Positions 10,531-20,978 of a stretch of 64,000 nt of DNA are shown piece after piece; the first letter of the stretch is position 1; every line of letters starts with the position of its first letter. A program made the position numbers and the translations under genes. The notes beneath the pieces were generated by a model. The model made no database searches and was not told the origin of the DNA. It worked only from the letters and a program-made list of their open reading frames with translations. Source of the stretch: Triticum aestivum (lineage: Eukaryota; Streptophyta; Magnoliopsida; Poales; Poaceae); NCBI RefSeq assembly GCF_018294505.1, contig NC_057808.1, positions 354,380,696 through 354,444,695 of the forward strand. The letters are read 5' to 3'.

Positions 10531-13500
10531 ATGAATCTGGCCGCCCCCATCTCCACCTCCACCTCCACCTCCACCTCCACGGCCGTCCGTCCCCATGCCC
10601 ATGGGCTCATGCCATTAAACCTCCCCTCCGCCGCCTCCTCCTCGCTCCGTCGCTCCATCTTCGCCTCCCTCCGGAAGAAGATCTCCCCGATGGCATCCGC
10701 CCCCGCCTCCGCCTCCGCAGCCCTCTCCACGGCCGCCCCCGCCGACAACGGCGCCGCCAAGCCCACGGAGCAGCGGCCCGTACAGGTCCGTGCCCGTCGC
10801 TCTCCCTTTTTCTTCCTGCCGCCTCGGTAGGTGTCAAAATTAGCATACCTCTGAAGTGTATCGCCAATTTTCCTGTCTATCGAACTACTGTTGCTGCACA
10901 GTGCACTGGAGATCAGATGATTCTGATATTAGGTTTTCAGCTGGCCTTTTGCTTCGGTTTAGCAGCTTCTGCTGTGCATAACCATGTGAACCGAGTTTAG
11001 GAGTAGCTCCAATATAGTAGGACGTATTTTGTCACAGGCAAGCTGCATTGCTACAAAAGCAAAGTAATTTTTTAGGCTAGTTACAACTTCAGGTTGCGTT
11101 TGCTACTGTCAATGGTATGCTCAGATGAGAAACATTTGTTGAATCCATTTAACTAGAAAAGGGAAAACCTAACTGCCGCAGACAGTATTGGGTGCAATTT
11201 TTAGCTTCTTTATATTTGTGCGGTTGTAGACTTGCAGTTTCTCGCGCCATTAGGCAGATAGGAAGTTAGTCTAGTTATTTGTGTAGCATGTTGCTAAGAA
11301 GCGTAATAGCGAGCTAGTGCAAGAACGTTCGCAGCTTTTACAGTGCAGTAAGTAGCCGCTGGAGTTTTCTTCCAGAATTTAAGAACGTCAGAAGGGGGAT
11401 AAAAATTAACTGTTTGAGAGAAAAGGATTGATATTTTAATATAACTGTCAGCTCTATTAGCCATTAGGCAGATAGGAAGTTAGTCTAGTTATTTGTGTAG
11501 CATGTTGCTAAGAAGCGTAATAGCGAGCTAGTGCAAGAACGTTCGCAGCTTTTACAGTGCAGTAAGTAGCCGCTGGAGTTTTCTTCCAGAATTTAAGAAC
11601 GTCAGAAGGGGGATAAAAATTAACTGTTTGAGAGAAAAGGATTGATATTTTAATATAACTGTCAGCTCTATTAGCCATGTTTTTCACTGAATGTTATGAA
11701 CTTGTAATGGAATCCCTTCTGTCATGCAATATTCAAGAAGAGAAGTGGCAGCATAAAGCATCCCAAAATATTTCGAATTCACATCTTTCTGGTCAGGCCC
11801 ATATTATCTATCAATTAGTCAATACCTGTATATATAAATAATGCAGATGGAAACTATGCGCCTTATTCATAGAATTCTAGTACTGCTTATGTTCGCTCCA
11901 TTCATGTTTATACTCTGCATTCTGCCATGTACCATAATGGTCCATATGTTAGGCTGCTACTGTTTTCCAGTTTTCCACAGCTATGAGCCAATGACCCATG
12001 TAAAGAACAGGTTGTACATTATCATATTGTAAAAAGAAAATTTATATGTGTATGTACCACCCTTCAGACTACACTATTACTTTCTTTTCATTTTTTAACT
12101 ACGTCCATTTTGTCCTTGCATAAATCGGCCATGGCATAAAATGCTCCAGATAGCCCAACAATAGTGAGCCGTGTAGGGGGGAAAGAGGACTTCTATTTTG
12201 GCGTGGTTGCAGTTTCCCATGCCATTAGTCAAAAGAACTGCTGTAATGAGTTTTAGGCAGATAGGAAGTTGGTTTTGCTAGCACAATCTGAATTTTTACA
12301 ACTTATGATGCAGAACATAGCCACTTGGGGTTTCTTCCGGGAATTATATACATCAGAAAGAGAACAAAACAAATTTAGGAGAAAGGAACAAAATCTTAAC
12401 AAACATGTAGATTGTTGGACGTTTCTTGTTGGATTTTATTAACTTATATGAAAGTGGCAGACCATCCTAAATATCACAAACTCCCATCTTACTGGTCAGT
12501 CCCATTATTACTCATCAACTACTACTTCCATGCTTGTTCTGACCATACCTGTCTAGCTCCTATCAAATTCGTGCCTACGAAAGTGAAGTGAAATACACAC
12601 TTTTCCCACGAGGAAATTGAAAATACACATTTGTGTGAAAGCCATATTGGAAGATAGAACTGTTGAGTTCCGGTCAAATTCGTGCAGCACGAAAGGGCAA
12701 TTACAATACTCCCTCCGTTCCATAATGTAGTGCATATAGATTTTTTTTAAAGTCAAAAACCTCACAAACTTTGGCCAAGTTCGTTGAGAAAAATATTTAC
12801 ATATAGAATTCCAAACATATATCATTAGATTCATCATAAGATGTAGATCCATATTTTATATATTTGGTATTGTAGATATAAATAGTTTTCTCTATGAACT
12901 AGATCAAAGTTTGCAAAGTTTGACTTTTCAAAAAATCTGTATGCACTGCATTATGGAATGGCAGGAGTATTGTATAATCTAGGGCTAAAAATCGGCATGA
13001 GTGCATGACAAAAACAATGGTGTCACTTTTGTGATCGTCCTTCTTCATCATGGCCATAACCCAGCATGCCCTGTATCTAGGTGTTTTTTGTTTCATGGTA
13101 TTGCCAGCCATAGCATGACACCAGGGATAGCATGTTGGTTAGAGAAATCAAGGAACATTTTTTACACCCAATTGCAGATTTTGACGGTTTGTGGCCAGTT
13201 TTCCTTATTAACTGGTCAATTCTCTTCTTCTATATGAAAAGGCAGAGCTCCTGCTGGTTGCTCGATTTTATTTTATTTTGCAGAGTTTGGAGCAATTTGA
13301 TCATTTTGATATCTCTTTTTATTATGTATGCGTGCGGAGTCAGGGTACTCCAAAATAGATGACAGAAGACAGGTTGGACAGAAACATGTCAGCCAAACTG
13401 TTCCTTAGAGCCTTGGATTTTGCCAAGGCATGACCGCTTGTAATGTCGAATCAACGGTCAAAACTGTAAAATCTGTCCAATTTACAAACATATTATGTGT

Positions 13501-14894
13501 ACCTTTCATGCTTGGTAAAATATTGCTAAAGTTCAACTGGCATGAACCAGATGTCCAGGGATTCTTCTGTAACTTCTATGATGATAGGATTAAACATAAA
13601 TTTTGCTTTGATGTATTCTAGTTTTATTTTGAGTAATATAGGATTTTCTTGTGTTTGTATCCATTCTTAAACGAGTTAGAACTGTATTTCTTGTCATAGT
13701 ATATAAAGTTGAGCTTGTGATTTAATCTCTTATGTATTGCAGGTGGCGAAGCGATTGGAGAAGTTTAAAACAACAATTTTTACGCAGATGAGCATGCTCG
13801 CGGTGAAGCATGGAGCAATAAACCTTGGTCAGGGCTTTCCCAATTTTGATGGCCCTGACTTTGTCAAAGAGGCTGCTATCGAGGCTATCAAAGCTGGAAA
13901 GAATCAGTATGCAAGAGGATATGGTGTGCCTGAACTGAACTCAGCTGTTGCTGAAAGATTTCTCAAGGACAGTGGGTTGCAGATCGATCCTGATAAGGAA
14001 GTTACTGTTACATCAGGGTGCACAGAAGCAATAGCTGCAACGATATTGGGTCTGATCAACCCTGGGGATGAAGTGATCTTGTTTGCTCCATTCTATGATT
14101 CTTATGAGGCTACACTGTCCATGGCTGGTGCGAATGTCAAAGCCATTACACTCCGCCCTCCGGACTTTGCAGTCCCTCTTGAAGAGCTCAAGGCTGCAGT
14201 CTCGAAGAACACCAGAGCAATAATGATCAATACACCTCACAACCCTACTGGGAAAATGTTTACAAGGGAGGAACTTGAATTCATTGCTGATCTCTGCAAG
14301 GAAAATGACGTGTTGCTCTTTGCTGATGAGGTCTATGACAAGCTGGCATTTGAGGCGGATCATATATCAATGGCCTCTATTCCTGGCATGTATGAGAGGA
14401 CCGTCACCATGAACTCTCTGGGGAAGACGTTCTCCTTGACCGGATGGAAGATCGGCTGGGCGATAGCGCCGCCGCACCTGACATGGGGCGTGAGGCAGGC
14501 ACACTCCTTCCTCACATTCGCCACCTCCACGCCGATGCAATCAGCAGCGGCGGCAGCTCTGAGAGCACCAGACAGCTACTTCGAGGAGCTGAAGCGGGAC
14601 TACGGCGCAAAGAAAGCGCTGCTGGTCGACGGGCTCAAGGCCGCGGGCTTCATCGTCTACCCGTCAAGCGGAACCTACTTCGTGATGGTCGACCACACCC
14701 CGTTCGGGTTCGACAACGACATCGAGTTCTGCGAGTACTTGATCCGCGAGGTGGGCGTGGTGGCCATCCCGCCGAGCGTGTTCTACCTGAACCCCGAGGA
14801 CGGGAAGAACCTGGTGAGGTTCACCTTCTGCAAGGACGACGACACGCTGAGGGCCGCGGTGGACCGGATGAAGGCCAAGCTCAGGAAGAAGTGA
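10531..14894 (+). CDS. PLP-dependent class I aminotransferase, kynurenine/glutamine transaminase K type, probably organelle-targeted
   Basis: Two coding exons: 10531-10785 (85 codons, donor CAG/GTCCGT) and 13743-14894 (383 codons plus TGA, acceptor TTGCAG), phase 0, giving 468 residues. Exon 1 is a Ser/Ala/Thr/Arg-rich presequence suggesting plastid or mitochondrial import. Exon 2 starts VAKRLEKFKTTIFTQMS and covers the whole fold-type I domain: LGQGFPNFDGP, NPTG at about 252-255, Asp280/Tyr283 in ADEVYD, PLP Schiff-base Lys313 in SLGKTFSLTGWKIGW, and carboxylate-binding Arg444 in LVRFTF. These are the hallmarks of kynurenine-oxoglutarate/glutamine transaminase, close to Arabidopsis At1g77670 (recalled). 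It would transfer amino groups from glutamine, kynurenine or methionine-like donors to 2-oxo acids; the true substrate is unknown. Met54 (10690) has a better start context and could give a form without the presequence. It converges on the MORN gene. Confidence 0.93.
10549..10580 (+). repeat. Coding CCACCT microsatellite in the presequence
   Basis: Five to six CCACCT/TCCACC units encode the Ser-Thr repeat (ISTSTSTSTST) of the presequence. Unit gain or loss keeps the frame, so length variation between accessions is plausible. Confidence 0.8.
11247..11674 (+). repeat. Perfect 214-bp tandem duplication in intron 1
   Basis: Bases 11247-11460 and 11461-11674 are identical by eye over their full length (start CCATTAGGCAGATAGG, end CAGCTCTATTAG). 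The four bases CCAT that begin the unit also follow the second copy. Absence of differences implies a very recent duplication or an assembly duplication. Confidence 0.92.
12211..12550 (+). repeat. Older, diverged copy of the duplicated intron segment
   Basis: Shares, in the same order, TTAGGCAGATAGGAAGTT, a TTTTTACA...GATGCAG stretch, TTTCTTCC.G.AATT, a CATCAGAAAG block, and later TACTGGTCAGTCCCAT and CCATACCTGT, which match 11247-11830 with many substitutions and small gaps. The segment has therefore been duplicated at least twice. Confidence 0.6.
12709..12967. mobile_element. Stowaway-type MITE (Tc1/Mariner) in intron 1
   Basis: Starts CTCCCTCCGTTCCATAATG and ends CATTATGGAATGGCAGGAG, an inverted repeat of about 25 bp, flanked by TA on both sides (12707-12708 and 12968-12969). 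At 259 bp it has no coding capacity. It is a typical non-autonomous Triticeae Stowaway inserted within an intron. Confidence 0.9.
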
Positions 14895-14934
14895 TTGGGG
14901 GGGCGGTTTCGTGTAGCTGTTGATTGATTGTTTG

Positions 14935-14940
14935 AATAAA
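14935..14940 (+). terminator. Polyadenylation signal AATAAA of the aminotransferase gene
   Basis: Canonical AATAAA 41 bp after the stop codon, in TTGTTTGAATAAAGGCC. The G/T-rich sequence after it (15000-15070) could contain the cleavage downstream element. Confidence 0.6.
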
Positions 14941-17900
14941 GGCCTGCCTGATCTGATCCGCATTCCGGTGCGATGCATGTAACACTTTTCTGGCGACGGC
15001 GGTTATCTGTATGTCCTGTCTGTGACACTTCATCTCTTGCGTCCTTGCTATTTTGTCTGTGTAAGGCGATGGTGATTGCTCGGGGCAGCTGACGGTCGCA
15101 CGAGTACTAGAACTTTTGCCGAGCAAACCTGCGGCTCGGCTGCTATTAGCTCGGGCCTTTTCACCTGTCGTGTCACCACTCCATCAATCGAAGTGATCGC
15201 AGCAGAGTGCTTGATTTGTAGCACTTGTAAAATTCTACCTCCTACTAATATTATTGATCTACCAAAGCTTCAGCTCTATCATTGACATTTGAAAGCCCTA
15301 TCATCGCGAGCCAAATAAATGTGTCAAGCCGCTTCCTTTTACTTCCGCGACACCGGTTCCCCTGGTGTCATAATCAGATTGTTACATTCCACGCACGACA
15401 TGTCCAGAGAAAAACGTCGCCCGCACACGGTGCCATCCGTGCGATTCGCGAAACCCGTAGCCGCGAACGAGCCATTCCGTGCACGGCGCTGCATCGCCAA
15501 CCAAGGAGGGGCCGCCTCCACGGCCACATGTTCTTCTCCGGTGAAGATAGATCGACCACCCATGGGTTGGGTTGTTGCTTCTTGTGTGCGCCATGAAAAC
15601 TCTTTGCCTGCTGTTACCATCGCAGTTACCCAGCGCCACACACCAGACCAGACCGGAGACGGCTGGCTGGGAAACGAATCGAATCAAACGACGATAAGAA
15701 CGGGCCGCACCACTCAGTCGCGCCGGTCGGTCACACGAGGCGGGACGTGGCACACCAAACGCGCGACCAATTTTCTCCCGATGCCAATCCGTTGCCCGGG
15801 TTCACACCTCACGCCGCCATGGCACGGCGGCATGTGGCGCCATGCCATGCTGATTGCCGCTTGCTTCTCTCTCTCCCGCGACAGGCGACAGCGACTGATG
15901 CGACGGGCCCAAAAATACATTATCCCTCGCCTTCGCTTCGCGCCGTCAGCATGTTGCGGCACGAATAATCGCGCGCGCACACATACTCCATACACCGGTG
16001 AGAGATGTACTATATTATTAAGACATAAACAAATGGCCCGGCGCTCGTCAACGGCACTGTCCCGTCGATATTTGTTACAGTGCTAGCGCTAGCGGACAAT
16101 ATCGAAATTCTAGTTTAGAGCGGCTGTCGTGGCCTACTAGCATGGTTGCATATGGCTGTCACGCGAGCCCTGTCTGGTTGCAACTATGATGATTTCTTTT
16201 CTTTTTGCAAGCAAACCGCTCCTGTGATGAGCGATTGGTGCGTCTGCCTGCGCGCTCTTGGTTTGCCGTTGCCGACCTGGAGAGTGGAGTGCTTGTGTGT
16301 ATACAAAAGAAGAAGCGTACGGGCGAGTTTCCAACGTCTGATTTTTCGCACATGACACAAGTGTGGTTCCCGAGCGGTCTCTGCATCGAGCGAGATGCAA
16401 TGCAGATGCAGTGACCGGCCATCCTGCTGGCATGATTGGTGTCGAATCTCTACGCCAAGGCCATTAGGCCAAAGGGTACGAATGAATTAGCAGTAGTACG
16501 GTGGGGGTGCTTGTTTATGGTTGCTAGCAGGTGCTTAGTACGGCACTGTGCTAGTATCTACTCCCACGGTGCCAGTACAACTTTTTGTATTCTTTTAGTT
16601 GCTCCATCGGATGCTAATTACTTACCAAACCCAAGGACATCGGATGCTAGTACAAAGTGCGTACTAAATTACCGTTGCAAGCAAGCAAGCAAACCTGGTA
16701 GTAGTAGTAGTATTACTTCACTGCGTGACAACTGAAGTAGTACTACGTATTAGCGGTAACACAAATGCCAGTAGGAGGAGTACTATGAAACACGTCCGTT
16801 ATGTACTAGATAACCGTGACCTGACGTACGCTCCAACTGCCAACGACGTACTCCTGCACGCACATTTACTGCTCCCGTGGTTGGACTTGGGACGCATGAA
16901 ATATGAAACGAAACGAAAAGCCTCTGGCATCAGCAAACTCTTGTGTGCGTCAAACAACCAACAGAATCGCTCGAATCCCGGCCCCTCCCCTCCCCTTGGT
17001 GTCAACCGTCAACAGTCAAAAGGCCGCCCAAGGAGCTCGGACGTGACATGCCGCGGGTCGGGTCGCTTCACTGCCTGCCATTTTCAACCCGCCCGCCAAG
17101 GCGAGCCCCGTGTTACCTGGCTCCGCGATCCGCCACCCACCAACACCGCCACCACCACCCACCTGCCCGACGACACCCTCCCCACGGTGCGGTGCGGTGC
17201 GCTGCTCTGCTCTGCTCTGCTAGCACGCTGGCTGAACCAATGCACCACCAAGAAAACGCACGATCGGTGAATGCGTACGCAGGTCCAACCTGCGGCGTCA
17301 CCGCCTTTGACAGGAGCAGGCACGCGATGCTCATCCGTTTTTCAAAGTTCAAACGGGCCACGATCAGGCGGGCAGACCGAATCCATCATCTTCTTCTTCC
17401 TCCTCTTGAGTCTTGTCCACACGCTTCGACGAAAAAGGAAAAATGTTTTTCTAATAACTTCAAATGGAAAGTAAGTATAAAAGGAAGAAGAAGATGCACC
17501 ACCAATGTGGCGATTCCGTCTGGACCGTCGATCACCTGCTCCATGAGCCTGACTGCATGAGGCGTGTGTGTGATGCGCAAGGATATGAAAGCCGCACGTT
17601 GCCTCTTGTTTGCCGGGAGCCTTTCTTCTTCAACGGACAAAAGAAAAATACTACTAGTACTGACTACTAGATGGCCAAAAAAAGTTTGTGTGCGTATGTT
17701 TTTCCTGTGAAGTGGTTGCGTTTGCGTGCGCTTTGAACGCAGGCAGGCGACAAGCGGAGGCTACAAGGCGGGCGATCCTTTCCACGGCCGGCTACCCCTG
17801 TTTACTATTTGTCGGAGCGGAGCGGAGCTCACACCGCGGCGCCCTCTTCCTCCCCTTCTTCTTTTTCTAACTTGTAAAATGGTCGGCATTGCAGTATCAT

Positions 17901-18918
17901 AGTAGCCCATGACGGGTGCGTCGTCATGGAACTATACTAGTAAATCATTCGCGTTAACAAAACAATGGATGGATGGATCGGGTGCCTGGTCACATGATGG
18001 CTACCGAAAGCAATGTCTGTTGGCAGCGACGCATTCTTTGAACCAAAACCATGGCGAGATGTTTATTCATATTATTAGCCGGTGAATTGATTTAAGGAGC
18101 AAGAAAATAGTAAAAGGGAAGAATGGGTCCATGCCGTTGCGGGCCATGCATATGAGTGACCTGCTTCGCACGCAAGCGAGAGCATCATGGGATCAACAGG
18201 CGCGAGTTGACTTCCCTCACGCTTGATCAAGGCCCCGTTTGTTTGGATCAACAATTCAGAAATGAGATAATAGTGCTTCTTTTTTAGAAAAGAAAAGGTT
18301 TACGTATAACAGAAATCAGGGGAATTTTTCCATGTCCCACAACAGGCCAACAAGTCACAGGGGAAATGGTTTGGAGCATCAAACAAAACACAACAATCAT
18401 ATCATGAACAGATGCTCCTCTTAGTTTAGGCATGTCACTAGTATGATTGAAGCCCCGAGCATAGAATAAGCGAGCAGATTATTACATATAATTAATGATA
18501 TGTTAGGCTCATGCGGGTTTGTAATTAGCCGTTGTGCGAGGCCAATAATCATGTCTAGAACCTGTTGCATCTTCTGCACAAAAGGAGAAAAGACGTTGGC
18601 ATGGAAAGCGCAAGTTGGGTCCTGCTGCTTTTCATTCAAACAGAAACAGAAACAGAAACAGGAGAAGCTGCCGGGGTCAGAAAACCGGCCGCCGTTGGTT
18701 CCTCCCCTTCCCGCCCATGTTTTTGATTGTACACTGTGGAACGAACAGGAGCTTTTGCCATGCATGCAACACACTGCATCGCACAGTGGAGGAAGGCATG
18801 GCAGCCAGTGAGCAGCAAGCAGAAACAGTGGAAGGCAGGTCGCCTTGAGATGAGCAATCCAGCGTTGGGTCTATCAAGCACATTGGATTGGAGGATTAAG
18901 TTAATTCATGCTCCTACC
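14941..18918. other. Intergenic region between the convergent genes, no gene recognised
   Basis: About 4 kb of moderately GC-rich, apparently low-copy sequence. ORFs here (for example 15319-16086 and 16943-17560) have no recognisable domain and look like chance frames. Short repeats occur: GCAAGCAAGCAAGC at about 16677, GTAGTAGTAGTAGTA at about 16699, GCTCTGCTCTGCTCTGCT at about 17202 and CAGAAA units at 18639-18660. A TATAAAAGG motif at about 17477 is not followed by a convincing coding start. Confidence 0.5.
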
Positions 18919-18948
18919 TAAGGCTGGTCACGATGGGCAGGAACATAA

Positions 18949-19478
18949 GGCTGGCCGTAGTGGGGGTAACATAAATAGTATCATGCACTTGGGACTCGCA
19001 ACCATACTTATGTGGCAGACAATTAAAGAAGAGAGAGATGGTTATAGTAACATAGGTAGATACCGTAACATAATAAATGTGATGCTACTATGTGTCATGC
19101 ATGACAATAAATGAGACCACCTATTATACTAATCTATGATACTCCCTCATTTCCGGTTTATAGGGCTTATCTCAAAATTTTAGTTTTTCCATTTTATAAG
19201 GCTCAATTTGGTTGTTTCCCATCACATGTTCAGATTTTAAGGTGCATTAAATCATTGCATGCAAGTATTAAGAGAAAATTGACCAATGCATGTAATTTAT
19301 GCATGCATGCATTGCAATTAATGCATTGGTAAACATACTTTTTTAGGAAAACAAGAGCATTAATTGGGTGCTTTTGCAAACTACAAAAAGTATTCCACCA
19401 CTCACCATCTACCTTGGTTGGTGAGATTTTTGAATTGAGACTAGTAACATACTAAGTTACTCCCCACTATGACCAGCC
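18949..19478. mobile_element. Inner Tourist-like MITE nested in the outer one
   Basis: Left end GGCTGGCCGTAGTGGGGGTAA and right end TTACTCCCCACTATGACCAGCC, flanked by TAA at 18946-18948 and 19479-19481. Its ends resemble those of the host element, so one family member inserted a few bases inside another. It contains a Stowaway-like end (CTCCCTCATTTCCGG) at 19142. Confidence 0.75.
19142..19400. mobile_element. Stowaway-like fragment, one end only
   Basis: TA followed by CTCCCTCATTTCCGGTTTATAGGGCTTA is a Stowaway-type left terminus. No complementary right terminus is found before the inner MITE resumes, so the fragment is truncated or its right end has decayed; the right boundary is approximate. 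Confidence 0.4.
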
Positions 19479-19730
19479 TAAGCTAGTAACCTACACACTT
19501 CCCTAAACTATGTTACTACCTTCATAGTGGGTAGGAATATGTATGTAGTGTCATGCAAGGATGTATTTATTATGTCATAGACTCATTGTTTCTTGGAGTG
19601 TGTGATGTTCCGGTAACTTAGCTAGTTACCACAAGCAGATCTCTCTTCATTAAATGTGTGCCACATAAGCAAACTTGCATTGAAGTGTATGATGTTACTC
19701 CTAAGTTCCTGCGCATTGTGACCAGCCTAA

Positions 19731-20978
19731 GCAGGTTTTGTCTCGAGCAGTGTAGGGGCCTACTATCAAGTATCACAAGCTCCGAGATCAGCCCTGTTTG
19801 GTCTGTACTATACTTACTTGAGGCCGCTATCAGCTACAATTAGACCGCGACATGTTTCTAGGGCGCACCACATACGGATCGCCCGTGCTTATGCGCCCGA
19901 TGTCTCTGCGATCCATCGACAGATTTGCGGGTCAAACGATTTCAACAGCAACATGTTCCCAAGGGACGTTAACGTGGAACGAAGATAAGAGCGACCATGA
20001 AACATTCAGAATAATGGGGAATTCTGACATTATGGAATATAAGCATATGCAACATATATAATGCAGTGGAATCATTGGTTGGTGATATGATTGTCCTGAT
20101 CCACAAAATGGATAATAGCATACAGCAACAGCACTTCCCCCAGCACACAGCAATGCAAATTGCCTCAGCCTAACATTTCCTCCATGATTTCTTCCTCCCC
20201 CGCATTCATGTTTCTGGTGGGAAAATCTGGGGCAGCAAGCATGGGGACCCAAGGCTATGAACCGCTGCTGCTGGTTTTGAATCAACACGGTGGGGCTCAG
20301 ATTCAGGGAGTGGATAGGCAGCAAAGGGTACTACTAGAAATGCAATACTACTACTATGATGATAGGGGCCAACATCACAGCTAAACAAAGTTGGTGAAGG
20401 ACCGGAAGAAATTCACAATCCCAACCCCCATGTGCATCTCCATGTCCTACCGTTGCAAAATGGGGAATCACCGCACATGGTGTCCGGCCCCGGCAGTCAA
20501 GATTTAGATTGGTGCCATGAAAATGCTGCAGGTGCAAGGGCAAGCACATTCGTGGTATGTGCAAGTGCAATGCACACAGAGAACTTGCTTAGGATATGCA
20601 GCAAGTGGTAAGAAAGAACCAAGAAGGGCAATTGAACTGGAAAGGCTCACTCTTCCATTGATACAACTTGGATCTATGTACAATTTACAGCTTGCTGGAA
20701 GGGAGAGGGGGGAAGGAAGGGACCGCCGATGATCGCGATCGCGATCGTCGCAGGATCTGAGCTGTTTTTGAAATGCAAAACTTGTCAGCTCCGCTCCTCG
20801 GAGGCTCCCGCCTTGTTGCTGATCTGATCTCTCTCACTGACTCGGAGCACGCGGTTGTGCCGCCCCGGTCGTCGACTCGCCGTCGTCTGAAACTCTCACC
20901 GATTAGTGTTATTGGCCTTCTTCACTACCCTAATGTACAGTTAGAGGAAAGGGGCATGTTTTCTTGAACACACACGCT
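19731..20978. other. Intergenic and probable 3' UTR of the MORN gene
   Basis: No gene recognised. The part nearest 20979 should contain the 3' untranslated region of the minus-strand MORN gene, but no clear minus-strand AATAAA is present just downstream of the stop. A GATCGCGATCGCGATCG palindromic tract is at about 20733-20749. Confidence 0.4.

Larger units (their letters stand above)
10786..13742 (+). other. Intron 1 of the aminotransferase gene (2957 bp)
   Basis: Starts GTCCGTGCC and ends TATTGCAG. It contains a 214-bp tandem duplication (11247-11674), an older diverged copy of the same segment (about 12211-12550) and a Stowaway MITE (12709-12967). Otherwise it is AT-rich with no open frame of interest. 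Confidence 0.85.
18922..19727. mobile_element. Tourist-like (PIF/Harbinger) MITE, interrupted by a related MITE
   Basis: Terminal inverted repeats GGCTGGTCACGATGGGCAGG (left) and a complementary right end CTGCGCATTGTGACCAGCC, flanked by TAA at 18919-18921 and 19728-19730. The TAA target duplication fits the TWA preference of PIF/Harbinger MITEs. The element is about 270 bp once the inner insertion is removed. Confidence 0.75.

Noticed and set aside
15319..16086. 255-residue plus-strand ORF downstream of the aminotransferase
   Set aside because: No domain, mixed composition, overlapping frames on both strands of similar length; looks like a chance ORF in GC-rich DNA.
16725..17560. Overlapping 181- and 205-residue plus-strand ORFs
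   Set aside because: Low-complexity His/Pro/Arg-rich products with no recognisable domain or splice support.
17470..17670. TATAAAAGG promoter followed by a 68-residue ORF
   Set aside because: The ORF has no domain and no splice-supported extension; the TATA string alone is not enough.
18229..18400. Possible Tourist MITE beginning GGCCCCGTTTGTTTGG
   Set aside because: No matching inverted terminus or target duplication could be found.
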